NCBI GenBank assembly: GCA_013399875.1
Contig: VXAZ01007501.1
Location: 906,155-970,154 of the forward strand
Source: Gymnorhina tibicen
Taxonomy: Eukaryota > Chordata > Aves > Passeriformes > Artamidae
Reading direction: 5' to 3'
Length of the DNA stretch: 64,000 nt
How positions within the stretch are numbered: the first letter of the stretch is position 1; every line of letters starts with the position of its first letter. The notes below the pieces were generated by a model. It saw only the letters and a program-made list of their open reading frames with translations. It was not told the origin of the DNA and ran no database searches. The position numbers were made by a program, and so were the translations under genes. This document shows, in pieces, positions 53,238-64,000 of this stretch.

Positions 53238-53453
53238 TGTTCTGGTTTAGCATGGCCTGGTTTTGGTAGGGGGGAGACTTCTGTGAGAAGCTGCTGGAAG
53301 CCCATGACGGTATTTGATGAGCGATCCGTCCTGGTCCTTATCTCAACCCATGAACCCTTCACTATATTTTTCTCTCCCCCACCCACCTGTGAAGGGGAGT
53401 GAGAGAGAGGCTTTGGGGAGTGCCTGGCATCCTGCCAGCATCAACCCACTACA
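53238..53453 (+). mobile_element. Solo LTR of an endogenous retrovirus (6-bp target duplication)
   Basis: A 216-bp element starting TGTTCTGGTTTAG and ending CAACCCACTACA, so it has TG...CA ends. It is flanked by a perfect 6-bp target-site duplication, CTTGCC (53232-53237 and 53454-53459). The internal CTTATCTCAACCCATGAACCC and the GGGGAGTGAGAGAGAGGC stretch match a common avian LTR type. A 6-bp duplication is usual for class II (ERVK-like) elements. No internal retroviral sequence or second LTR is present, so it is the product of LTR-LTR recombination, or a shortened LTR. Confidence 0.88.
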
Positions 53454-53514
53454 CTTGCCGCAAGCCATTACCAGCCACAAGGCTGTGCAGTTTTGCAGAC
53501 CAGGAGAACTTCTC

Positions 53515-53755
53515 ACACAATGGGTCAGGTTAGAAAGGACCACAGTGGGCCATCTGGTCCAACCTCCCTGCTCAAGCAGGGTCATCCTAGAGCACATGGC
53601 ACAGGATTGTGTCCAGACAGTTCTTGAATACCCCCAGTGAGGGAGACTCCATAACCCCTCAGGGCAATCTGTCCCAGTGTTTGATCACCCAAACAGCAAA
53701 GAAGTTTGTCCCCGTATTCTGATGGAATTTTTCACGCATCAGTTTCTGCCAGTTA
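53515..53755 (-). mobile_element. CR1 LINE, 3' half of a copy split by insertion
   Basis: The reverse complement of the CR1 3' untranslated region. It starts at ATGGGTCAGGTTAGAAAGGACCACAG (element 3' end) and passes CATCTGGTCCAACCTCCCTGCTCAAGCAGGG and GGGAGACTCCATAACC to CATCAGTTTCTGCCAGTTA. The next consensus segment resumes only at 54987, so this and the 54987-55690 piece are one original element. Confidence 0.92.
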
Positions 53756-54986
53756 CTGAACAAGTTATATTTCCTTAAGAAGAAGTCTATGCAGCAACAG
53801 AGGAAGATGTTGGAAAATTCTTTTAACTTTAGCACAATAGTGTATAATCCCTGCATTCATCATTAATGCTTAGTTTTGTACCATACAGTGCTTAGTACAA
53901 ATACCAGAGATTAATGCTGCCTTGTGTTAACTCTCTACATCTGTGACTAATAGGTCTTGTGCCAGCCAGTGCTTCCTTATTTACTTATATTAGTGATGAA
54001 TATTTACTAGCAGATATCTTAGTTTTTAGAAAAAGGATTGTGTGTCAGAACAAAGGATGATAAAGGAAATACATTATGACCTGATCCCATATTTGAAATA
54101 GTCTCAAGGAGAAAAGATTAATCAGAAGATCCAGAACCATATCCAAACAAGTCCATGGTAATAATTAGCATATATGAATAGATTTAGGAAATCTCATGAA
54201 TACCTATTTGTCTTGGGGTGATTTTATGATAACACTGTATTTCCCTATCATCTGCTTTATGCCCCGAAATGGGTCCCACAACTTCAAGCTGGGTCCAGAA
54301 GAGGGGGGAGAGAAGCCAGGTGAATTCTTCAGTGCAGTTTGTGTTCAAGGACTCACACACACTCCCCCGCATTCTCACCGCTACAGAGCCGAGGGAGCAC
54401 CTTCCTGCTTTTAGCCAGCCTGTTAGCTGAGGCAAGAAATTTTCCCATACCAGCATTCTAAAATCCCCTGGTAACGTCTTCTTCCTCTTCTGGAACTGCT
54501 CAGCCTAGCTGTGATCCTAGAACCAGACCACTGGACCCCGTGGACCGGCAGGGAGGCTGTGGGGATGCTGCATCCTGGCCTCGGACCTCGGGAGGGGCCG
54601 AGCCAGCTACAGAGGGAACTCTAAATCGACCAGCTTTCTCTGCATTGAGGAGGTTTATTATCCGACATTACTCATTTGTTTCCTGTGCCTTGCCAGCATT
54701 CTGCTTGTTAAACAAATAGTTTTTTTCACTTTCATCCAAGAAATTCCTTTTGTGTTAGTGGGGGAGGGATGCTGAAACCTGCCTTCTGTGGAGGAGACGT
54801 TCCTTTCAGAGCATTTCTCCCTAAACTTGTCTCAAACTGAGACACTATTACTTTCAGGAATATAACCTATTCTGTTGGGTTACTGGGCATGCATACTTTG
54901 AGGAGAATTCCCCATGCATCCAGTGCTGCTAATAAAGTAATGTTGGCTTTCTAACCTAGTAAATTGGTTGGAGGGTTTATTTCCTG
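53756..54986. mobile_element. 1.23-kb insertion interrupting a CR1, containing a solo LTR
   Basis: Both flanks are adjacent parts of one CR1, so this block arrived later. Minus the inner LTR and one target copy it is about 590 bp and of unrecognised type. Its right part (54850-54986) has AATAAA at 54931 followed by GGCTTTCTAACCTAG, which looks like the polyadenylation end of another LTR. Its left part (53756-54208) is AT-rich. Clear terminal repeats were not found. Confidence 0.75.
54209..54844 (+). mobile_element. Solo LTR of an endogenous retrovirus (5-bp target duplication)
   Basis: A 636-bp element with ends TGTCTTGGGG and AACTGAGACA; the outer five bases (TGTCT and AGACA) are inverted repeats. 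A perfect 5-bp target duplication CTATT lies at 54204-54208 and 54845-54849. It has a GC- and CpG-richer centre (about 54530-54640), as is common in LTR promoter regions. Five-base duplications suit ERVL-like or some class I elements. No internal retroviral genes remain. A weaker alternative is that the LTR continues to about 54986, where AATAAA occurs; the target duplication argues against it. Confidence 0.88.
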
Positions 54987-55690
54987 GTTTTTGCCTTTTG
55001 TGCTATTGTTTGGCACCACTGAGAAGAGCTGGACCCATCCTCTTTACACTCTCTCTTCACATATTTATCCACATTGATAAGGTCTCTCAGTCATCTCTTC
55101 TTGAGACTGAACAGGCCCAGCTCCCTCAGCCTGTCCTCATAAGAGATGCTCCAGTCCCTTGATCATATTCGTACCCCTCTGCTGTACTCAAGTCCAGGAG
55201 CTCCATGTCTCTCTTGTCCTGAGGAGCTCAGAACTGGACCCAGCACTCCAGATGCGGCCTCACCAGGGCTGAGTAGAGTGGCAGGATCACCTCCCTCAAC
55301 CTGCTGGCAGTGCTCTTCCTAATGCACCCCAGATACCATTGGCCACCTTGGCCAGAAGGGCACTGCTGGCTCATGGATACCAGGACCCACAGGTCCTTCT
55401 CTGCAGAGCTGCTTTCCAGCAGTTTGGCCCCCAGCCTGTACTGGTGCAGGGGGTTATTCTTCCCCAGGTGCAGGACCCTGCAATTGCCTTTACTGAATTT
55501 TAGACAGTTCTTCTCTGCCCAGCCTGCTGAGGTCCCTCGGAAGGGCTGCACAGCCCTCTGCAGTATCAGCCACTGCTCCCAGCTTTGTGTCACCAGTGAA
55601 CTTGCTGAGGAAGGCGTCTGCCCCTTTCCCCAAGTCACTGACAAACAAGTTAAACAATACTGTGCCAGTACTGGCCTAGGTGTTCTCTAA
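54987..55690 (-). mobile_element. CR1 LINE, 5' part of the split copy, with C-terminal RT coding remnant
   Basis: It resumes the CR1 consensus at TTGCCTTTTGTGCTATTG and GCACCACTGAGAAGAGC, directly after the point reached at 53755. On the minus strand it encodes a broken RT C-terminus: NCLKFSKGNCRVLHLGKNNP, LHQYRLGAKLLESSSAEKDL, LGCIRKSTASRLREVILPLY and SALVRPHLE are recognisable. The element is 5'-truncated near 55690. Together with 53515-53755 it makes about 945 bp of CR1. Confidence 0.94.
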
Positions 55691-56167
55691 CCCCATCCTC
55701 CTTGACCAAGGGAAATTTTCTGCTAATAAAAAAATACATTGTCTTCAACAAATCTCTGAGGACTACACATGGTACAAAAAGCAATTTGAAGGTGCATTTT
55801 TGTCTGGTTTTAAAAGAACTAGCTAGTGTCTTGGGAATAGGAAGGGGAAAATGTGGCTGTCAAATCTTCAGTAGTAGAGATTAAGACACCTAATTTTAAG
55901 AGGATATTATTTCCTAGTGTTGATTTTGGATGCTCAAATATTACACACCTACTCAATTTAAATTGTACATTATGAAGAATGAAATGCAATATACACAGGT
56001 ATATTTATTTCGTCAGCATTGTGTATGCTTATGAACATTTCAACCAAATTTCATGCATTAAGAATTATTTATGATACGAGTCATCTTCATTACATAAAAA
56101 CAACTACGCTTGGGGATCTGTCAGTGTATCTGTCCATTTGTTCATGTTTCCATTTAATTTAGGGAAA
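55691..56167. other. Spacer between CR1 copies
   Basis: AT-rich sequence with no recognised feature. Confidence 0.6.
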
Positions 56168-56362
56168 AAAATCTAAACCTACCTTCTTCCTGTTTAGGCC
56201 ATCATCCCTTGCCCTGCCTCAGCAATCCTTTTGTAAAACATCTCTTTCTGTCTTTCTTATAAGACCCTTTATATATGGAAAATACCACAAGAAAGTCTCC
56301 CCAGAGCCTTCTCCAGGGAGAGCTGAAGAACCCCAAATCTCAGCCTTTTCCATAGAAGACAT
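56168..56362 (-). mobile_element. CR1 LINE fragment, internal part of the 3' region
   Basis: Reverse-complement CR1: AAATCTAAACCTACCTTCTT, CATCATCCCTTGCCCTG, TCTTTCTTATAAGACCC, AAGTCTCCCCAGAGCCTTCTCCAGG and CTGAAGAACCCCAAATCTCAGCC. It lacks both the terminal octamers and the coding part, so it is an old fragment of a different CR1 subtype from the one at 53.5-55.7 kb. Confidence 0.85.
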
Positions 56363-59300
56363 ATGCAGAAAGCCATTTAGCTCAATATGATCTGAAAATG
56401 TCTAATGAGGAAGAAAGTTTTGAACTAGAACTTTTCTCTCCAAACCACTTGAACCCTATTTTTTTTTAATTAATAGACAACTAAATCACAACTGATTTTG
56501 TGAGGACTGTGTAAAATCACAGCAGTGAGAATGCAAAAAATAGGTCATTACTCTCAAGTTTTTCCTGACTTATAATTCCAGAAGATCAGGTTTAAAACTG
56601 TCTGGAATATATTGCAACCTTGACTTGATTGACTGAGTTTCAACGATGGCATCTCTAAAAAAAAACCTAAACAATTTAAAATATCTTAGATTTTCAAACA
56701 GGCAGAAATAAATAAGCAGCCCTTGAGCAGACACTCATATTCACACGCAGGATTGCAGAGGGACCCTTTCCAGAATCAGGGCAAACAGAGATTACTGTTT
56801 CTTACAAATGAGAAGCTCAGGATATGAAGCTCTTTTGAAAGATTTTTATGATGTGCGTCTTAGTCCCTCCCCTATCCCCAGCCGCTCTTCCCACTCAGCA
56901 AATCCTTAAGAATCTGCTTCTTAACAACCATGACTTGAGACCAGCTGTAGAGAAGCCTACAATGGCTCACTGGAAGGACAGTCACGTAACCCTCCAGATA
57001 AAAACAACCACTTTCAAGGGTGTTTTCTTGTGGAGGTTTTGGGAAAAAGGTCAGACTCATTCCTGACAGGCTACCAGAGTGGGAAACATCCCTGCATTTG
57101 TGGGCCACTGCTGGCTGCATTACACCACTGAGAGAGTTGGGGACATGGAACCATCACCAGGAAGCCTTTGCACTGTGGTAACCACAACAAGCTCCAACAG
57201 CTCCTGCCACAGCCCAGACTCTGCACAAAAATTTAAGACAAAGGCACTTTCCCATTTAAAACAGAAATTAAAGCCCTAGAAAAGAGATACAAGACATCAA
57301 CTGACATGTAATAGGCAGCTGTCAATCACCATAGCACTACAAAACCTTTCAATGGATGTCTCTCCAAAAAGTTAACTATTAACAATCCCTGCATGGCACT
57401 TCAGGAGGGCTGAACATATATAATTAGCCACACATGTTCTGGCTACGGGGCCAAGCATAGTGGCAGGATGAAACCAGACAGAAACCATCTCAAGAGAAAT
57501 CATCCATTTCTTCTGGGGTGTTTTGGACTTTTTTAGCAAGAAACCAAATGGAGACAAATGCAGAGTTTCAAACATTGTTTCAGACTATACTGGTTAGTCA
57601 ATATGGGCAAGAAAAATTAAGCACATCAGATTTTTAAAATGCCCTCAAGACAAAGAGAGAAACATACGATGCTTTAAAATGTAATTCACCTTGACTGATG
57701 GGGAAAATAGTATGTTTTTGTTAACAGACAATAAAACAGGCACTCCAGATTTCTTTTGGAAGTGAGCAGAAGACAACCCCTCTCTAACCTGGTATTACTC
57801 TAATGAAACACTCATCCACAAAATAAAACCTATACATTGAATCAATGTAATTGTTTTAAGTAGTCATAATACCCTTGTTAGCTACTTGAGGACCACTTGT
57901 TTAGATAATTACTGAATATCTAGAGTGGATGAAATGCACAAGGAGGTTTTACATGGACACTTTGTGAAATAATATTTAAATATAAATAATATTAATAAGG
58001 TAAGTTCATTTGGCTTTGCTTTAACATGGCTAATGCCAAAATAGTTGGCTAATATGTTCCCTCATTCAGCTGGGGCTGCATGCTTCTGTATATTCTACAA
58101 TATGTTACTAATCTAAATTAATTCTGATATTTGAGCTTAATTTAGAGAATATATCTTGTTAAGTCCCCAAAACAGTGTCATTTCAGCTAATTAATATGAG
58201 ACATTATTGGAGATTAATTTATCAGTATTTTTTTTTTAAATGAAGTTCATCAGAAGTCAAATCTGAGATTACATATAACATGAAATGTTAGCGTCTGGAC
58301 AATAAATTTGTATGTGCTTGTCTTAACCTGCAGATACAATGAGGTTTGGAAAAGAATTATTTATGACTGTTCAAATGTGAACACCTTGTACATAACATAA
58401 TGAGTATTCTTGGCCTTCATCTCCACTTTATATCAAAGGATTGTAACTTGACTTTTTGGGATACAAGGAAGAAAAAAAAGAGTCAGCTTGGTCTTCCAAA
58501 TTCATGCAGCCTGTTTTTCTCAAGTTTTCCTTCTCTCCTTTTCCTTTCTTAGAATAGTTTCAGGACAGCAACTCATCAGTCTCAATGACTAATAAATTCT
58601 TGAGATGAGCGTTTTTTTTAACTTCAAGAAAACATTGTTTCTGATGAAGGTGAGTCATTGCTGTCTTATACTACTGGTTAGTGAGGAAACCATTTTACCT
58701 GTTTGCTCTCAGCCACCAACCTATGACTTCCCAGAAGTACTGAAAATGCCAAGAGGGCATCAGAAACCAGTGAATTTTCATTTTCTTCATTCAAATACTT
58801 CCCTTGTCTGTTGGTAAAGACATTGTAAAACTCCATGAATACACATATCTGTTTAACTGCATCATTCCTGTTTTCACATCTGGGCCATAAGTGCCATGCT
58901 AAATTTTGTCCAAAATCCACAAATCTTCAATTTTAGCCAAGTTATCTTTTGGTAGCCAAACTGGAGATGCAGTTGTTTCCCTATCTGCTTTATGTCAGTC
59001 TAACTGGAAGCTTGCACTTAGATTTCACACAGAAAAAAAACCCCAACAAACCAATGAAGAATTCAGATATCTAAAATGCTTCCCATTGCAAATACAAACA
59101 TAGACAGCAGAAATTCCAGACTTGACTGTGTTAAGTAAGACTAGAGAATTTAAAGCACAGTTTTACTGGGGCATCAGAAGTTTCGGGGCAGCAGGACTTT
59201 TATCCAACTGGAGTGAAACTGCTGGCAAACAAAAATGATAAAGCTTTTGAGAATTTAAATAAGAGTGAGAAAGAAGGCTGACAGGTGCTAAGGAGCACTC

Positions 59301-62300
59301 AGGTCAGACAAAGACATCTGCCAGAGACTTCAACAACATAAAAGTAACTTTGAATCCAGTAGTGGAGGACAAGACAAAAAATTAGAGTTGAAATTAAGGA
59401 GGTGCAAGCTGAAATCACAGAAGTAATTTCCATAGAGAAAAAACATCCACCAGGATTTAAAAAAATCATTAGCATTGAAACAAATTTAAATAAAAGTACA
59501 CCTATTTTATAAAATAAGAGAAAACTTATAGGGGTTAAAGCTGTAAAATAGAAACGTACATACTAGTAGGCTTTTACTATTGACAATTCACAGTATGTTT
59601 CCAGTAACTACTTTTTTTTTTCTAATACTGTGGACCGTCTCCACACTGGGATTCACAGTGACTTGAACACACACAGAAAATTCCTTGTGGCCAAAACTAA
59701 ACTGGAAGATCTCTTCAGAAGAGCACCTAAAAGCACCCTACCCACTAACAGGCATTCACAGAATCACAGACACAAACTAGCACTAGTCTGAAATAAAACA
59801 CCCTGAAAAATGTGAAATGTGGACATCAGACACCACAAAGTGTTTCAGTACTAAGAGCCTCCTTCTGCTGGTCTGCACTGCTTTTTATTAGAGACACAGG
59901 GTCTGGAAAGGTTTAAAACAAGGGTGATAATAGAGGGCAATACGATCTGTCTCCATAAAAAGTGGCAAACTATCACATTCAGCAAGATTTTGGAAAGCAA
60001 ATTCTTGAAACAACTTGTGTTATCCTTGGCAATGAATACTGTGGTTTTACCTTAGTACTTTTTTACAGAAAACAGGCATGCAACAAACCTCCAGCTCAGG
60101 ATAAATTCTTCTTGAGTAGTTATCTATTATAATACAATGGAGAGATGAACAACTGCAAAGGTTCTACTTTTTAAGTCCAGACAAAAAATATTGGCTCAGC
60201 GGATGCCAGATAAAATTCTGGATCCAAACAATTTGGTTCTGGCTGTGTGGAAGGACCTGTTACTCTCTGGCAAGGAAGAGGGGCACTTTGGAAGAGCTGT
60301 TGGTTAAGGAACCTGCTGAGGGTATTTCCAAATACAGGTCTGCCAGCACCAGAAAATATTCAGGCTAATTGACAGAATTAGAAACAGCAAACATTCCACC
60401 CTCCTGCCAGCCCCAAACTGAAATTTAACCTTCTCAACACCAAATTTAAAAAATGCAACATTTTATGACCTGCTCACAAGTTAATAAACCCAATTCACAC
60501 ATTGCATTTCTGCTCCATTTTATCTGCTCTCATCGTCTCCACATAAACAACTTTCTTCCCAAAAAATAAAGTGAAACGTGAAAATACAGTGACAAATGGA
60601 AAAACCTAGAGTAGCACATTGTTAGATCTGCAATCTCTCCGATGCACAAGGTGGTTCCTCTCAAAATTATTACTAAAGCTGTGCATGGCTACTAAGACAT
60701 GTTGCAAAAAGTAAACATTCTAGTCTTATCTATGAACATATATAGATTTAAATAATAAAATTACTATTATTCTATTACTATTACATTCCAAGTTCAACTA
60801 AGGAACCAATAAATAATCATATTAAAGAATAAATAAAGAGTTTCTTGTTTAGTAAACTTCTACCATTTCCTTTTCTCCTGTATTATAACTATACATGTTT
60901 CTTCATTTCAAATATAGCATACATAGTACTGACTTGTTCTAGAAACAAACACATTTTTTTCTTAGGAAATGGCTATACCTATGCGTAGGAGAAGACAAAG
61001 TCAAATATGGAACAATTAAAAAGTTCAGATCCAGCCTTAAATCCAAGCTTTCCCCAAACTTTCAATCCTTAAATTGAGTTTTGGTTTTCTACTACTGCAA
61101 AATGTGACTCATCTCAGAAACCTGCTCTCAGACCAGCACAGGAGAAATATCTACGGAAGACATTTACATCTATTTTAGTTCTAGAGTAAATTAATGGAAC
61201 AGAAACAAAGTGGGAAAATGTCAATGCTCCAGATTTCCATGCACAAAACCAAAATATACATTTCTGTCTTACTGCTTCTATACAGCCTTTTTGCTTATCT
61301 TCTGGGTGTATGAGTATTCCTGTCATTTCTTGAAACAGCTGCAGCTGCTGAAACTGAAACAACACCTGTATTAGAGAATGCCTTGCAATTTCCTGAGATG
61401 ATGGATTGTCTTCAGTCATCACTCATAAGAGACATCTCTGAGGGCCATCAGCATCTGAGAATTCCAGCTATAAACCTAGTGGTGTTTTTGTTTTGCAAAG
61501 GGGTTAATTTTCCATACATCAGAATTACTAGCTGCTTCATTGTGTATGTCCTTTTCCAATTGCTGTGTTTGCAGTTATCAACTGTGTGATCATTAAATTT
61601 TTCGTCACAATATGTAAGTGGTAGGCAGTTTTCATCAGAGCAGCTACTGATTTTCTCAATGAATTTGAAAAAAATCCTGAGATTTTTTCACCTTCTTTTT
61701 TTTTTTTTTAATCCTGGAAAACAAAGAAAGAGCAAGATCTTACAAAAACTTAAACTTGAGTTATTACCCCTAACCTAGAGCTACTGCAGATACATCCAAA
61801 AGAAATGTGGCAGTAGTTAAAGTTTCATGCTCAAAGCAGCAAGCTTGCTTTCAGGATATTGCATCTTACACTACTAATGGGTGAAGTTAAAAATGCCACT
61901 GTGTTTCCCGACATCTGCAGCTGAGGTAGCCTTAAATCCACTCCAAGTCTGGAGAGTTTGTTTTAAATACCAAGCACTTTGGGGCACAGCTTTGATGTCT
62001 AATCTTTTTCTTTTCTGTGCTTGTGCACTTTGTGTCAATACACGTAAGTGTATAGATAAGATTTAAATATTTTCAGACTTCATATATCTCATGTGCACGT
62101 TCAGTGAAATGTCTACGTAGACAAAACTTATCTTTGTTTTTAGAATCAGAAGAATCAGAAAGAGCTCCAAGTAAACATTTGCCTATCATGTATTCCTATA
62201 AACTGTTCTAACTATCACTGAAAGTAATGTCAGACTACAAGTTTATATATTAAACCTCTGGACAACTTCTACTGTGTTTTCTACTGGAAAGTTCATGTAC

Positions 62301-64000
62301 ATAAGCAACTTCCCCTTTGCCACTTCCCAAATGCAGTCAGGTTTTGTGAATAATTACCCTCTTTCCCTAGATTCCAACATCAGAGGTAAATGTATCTAGT
62401 GGAATGTATTACCTGAAATTATATTGCATATTTTCTGAATCACTTATCTCTCCACTGTGTATGCAGGTATGACATACAGAACTGTTATCACATGTGATGT
62501 TTACTACCATAAATCTCTATAATCCATTGAATAAGGTTTTTTTAAAATGGATTGTTCAGCTCTGAACATTCAACAGCCCATTCTATAAATTGGGTGTAGT
62601 TAAATCTGGGAAGGGCAATCTCTCTAAAACCAAAGGTGAACTTTCATAGTACAACTTTTCTGAACCACGGAGTCAGAGACTGCATTTTTGCCTATATTCC
62701 ATAAAGGACATGTGATAAATGGTACACTACCGAAATATACTTTTTAAAAATTGCAAATATGGTTAATCTGCAATTTTAAATATTTAAAGATATCTGGAAT
62801 GTCATTTGAGATTCTTATGAAGTCTAAAGCCCTTAAGCCTCTGCCTTATGACACAGATATACATCTATAATCCCATTCACATTGCACACATTTTTAAATA
62901 CTACTCCCATGATGAAAAGGAAAAAAAAAAACTTGCTTAGAAAGATAAATTCTAATGTTTTCTAAGTTAAAGAGTAGCTGCTATGCTGCGTAAAAAGAGG
63001 AAATTCTGGTTACATCTTGAACTTGTTCACTGTACACTGAAGCTTAATCTGAACACAGATGTGGGCTGAACAGTAAACACAGGTTATATACTGGGGATAT
63101 GCAATGTGAAGCACAGGAGGATAATACTGTTCCTAAATCAGGCCACCAGCTGATCACATCTACAGAGCTGAGAGATGAATAGCTGTTTGCTGTAGGCACC
63201 TATTTATTGGGCAAGGGAGAAATAAGGGTCATTTCTTTTGCTTCCATAATAAAGGCTTCTGACTTTGGTTAAAAAAATTGGTTGACTATAAGACTGAGAG
63301 GCTGGAGAGCAGCCAAAGGTAGAGATTACCAGAGGGATTTATTAAATCCCAAAATTTTAAAGTACTTTCTGCTTCATCAGTAAACAGAACATTCCTATTG
63401 TACTTCAAGAATTTCTTCTTCATTGCCGCCTTCATATCATCATCATAAATATTTCAAGACATTTCCAAAAATGCATAATCTCTTAACACTGCCATCTGCA
63501 GATCCAGAACAAAAATGAACGAATGTGTTCTGACTTTGTGAATGAAAGATTCTATGTTTCAGTGACTAGACGATGCAGTAAATGCCCATTAACCATCCAT
63601 CTGATCATGTTTGATTTTCACCATTTCCACAAAAACCTCCTTAGTGACTTCTGCAGATTACTGACATGCAGTTGGTCTCAGTTTACATGACTAGTACTGG
63701 GTGTAGTTATGTAGCACAACTAAAACCTAGCAGACCACAGGCCAAATTTCATTTTATTTCATTGCAAGGCAATATTTTACCATAAATTTAAATGGCTGAA
63801 AGATAGGGTTTTTTTGTTACTTCCACAAATTCATCCAGCAATCACAAATTTGAATCACTATTGAAATATGCTGCAGAGGCTTCAGCTAACTTGAGGAGAA
63901 TGAGGAAATCAATGCATACTAGACCCTTACAGGGCATTTACATTTCTATCCAAAGAAGAGTTGCTCATTGTTTTTAATTTAAAACCAAAATTTCCCCCCC
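56363..64000. other. Unique intronic sequence, no gene seen
   Basis: AT-rich sequence to the window edge, with a TAAT-rich stretch near 57960-58240 and a T-run near 61697-61710. No exon of TPK1 and no interspersed repeat was recognised. Confidence 0.55.

Larger units (their letters stand above)
42963..64000 (-). other. TPK1: TPK1 intron on the 5' side of the exon (partial)
   Basis: Everything above 42962 is upstream of the exon in gene orientation. The preceding coding exon should contain the conserved core ending just before the GKH motif, and no such frame was seen up to the window edge. The intron is therefore longer than 21 kb. It holds all the retroviral LTRs of the window and three CR1 insertions, described separately. 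This is an inference from the exon and from absence of the flanking exon. Confidence 0.75.

Noticed and set aside
54209..54986. Reading the whole stretch as one longer LTR ending after AATAAA
   Set aside because: There is no CA end or target duplication at the right boundary, whereas TG...CA with perfect CTATT duplications closes at 54844.
59757..59777. TCACAGAATCACAGA, resembling the end of a minus-strand CR1
   Set aside because: The following sequence does not continue into CR1 consensus, so the match is too short.
1..64000. tRNA, rRNA, snRNA, CRISPR array, bacterial operon or intact retroviral genes
   Set aside because: No tRNA-type TTCGA loop in a cloverleaf context, no U6 or 5S hallmark, no spaced identical repeats, and no gag, pol or env frame were found on either strand.

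Overview
This is vertebrate genomic DNA, most likely from a bird. It is AT-rich, has no bacterial-type operons or long open frames, and its recognisable interspersed repeats are CR1 retrotransposons plus small endogenous-retrovirus solo LTRs. Reptiles also carry CR1, so the bird call is an inference from the CR1 subtypes, the sparse repeat load and the LTR types.

One protein-coding exon is recognised with high confidence. It is a 112-bp exon on the minus strand at 42851-42962, with a consensus acceptor and a consensus donor (GTAAGT). It encodes part of the thiamine-binding C-terminal domain of thiamine pyrophosphokinase 1 (TPK1). The exon ends one base into a codon, which fits the known protein. 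No other TPK1 exon was found, so the window is read as two very long TPK1 introns around one exon: at least 42.8 kb on the 3' side (low coordinates) and at least 21 kb on the 5' side (high coordinates). TPK1 is known to be a very large, intron-rich gene.

Layout: 1-16 kb is unique intronic sequence with a locally CpG-rich patch near 2.85-3.66 kb. Short CR1 3' ends lie at 16.2 kb and 22.9-23.1 kb. From 23 to 35.7 kb the sequence is unique, with simple repeats, a cluster of nested palindromes at 25.3 kb and a homeodomain-motif-rich stretch near 27 kb. A 1.6-kb degraded CR1 occupies 35.7-37.4 kb. It is followed by two perfectly identical 102-bp direct repeats 1665 bp apart (37.5 and 39.2 kb). The TPK1 exon is at 42.9 kb. 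A second long degraded CR1 lies at 51.0-52.5 kb. The densest repeat area is 53.2-56.4 kb: a 216-bp solo LTR with a 6-bp target duplication, then a minus-strand CR1 split by a 1.23-kb insertion that itself holds a 636-bp solo LTR with a 5-bp target duplication, then another CR1 fragment. From 56.4 to 64 kb there is unique intronic sequence.

No new gene system, CRISPR array, tRNA, rRNA or intact mobile element was found. Several splice-bounded open frames look protein-like, but they do not match the rest of TPK1 and are treated as probable chance.
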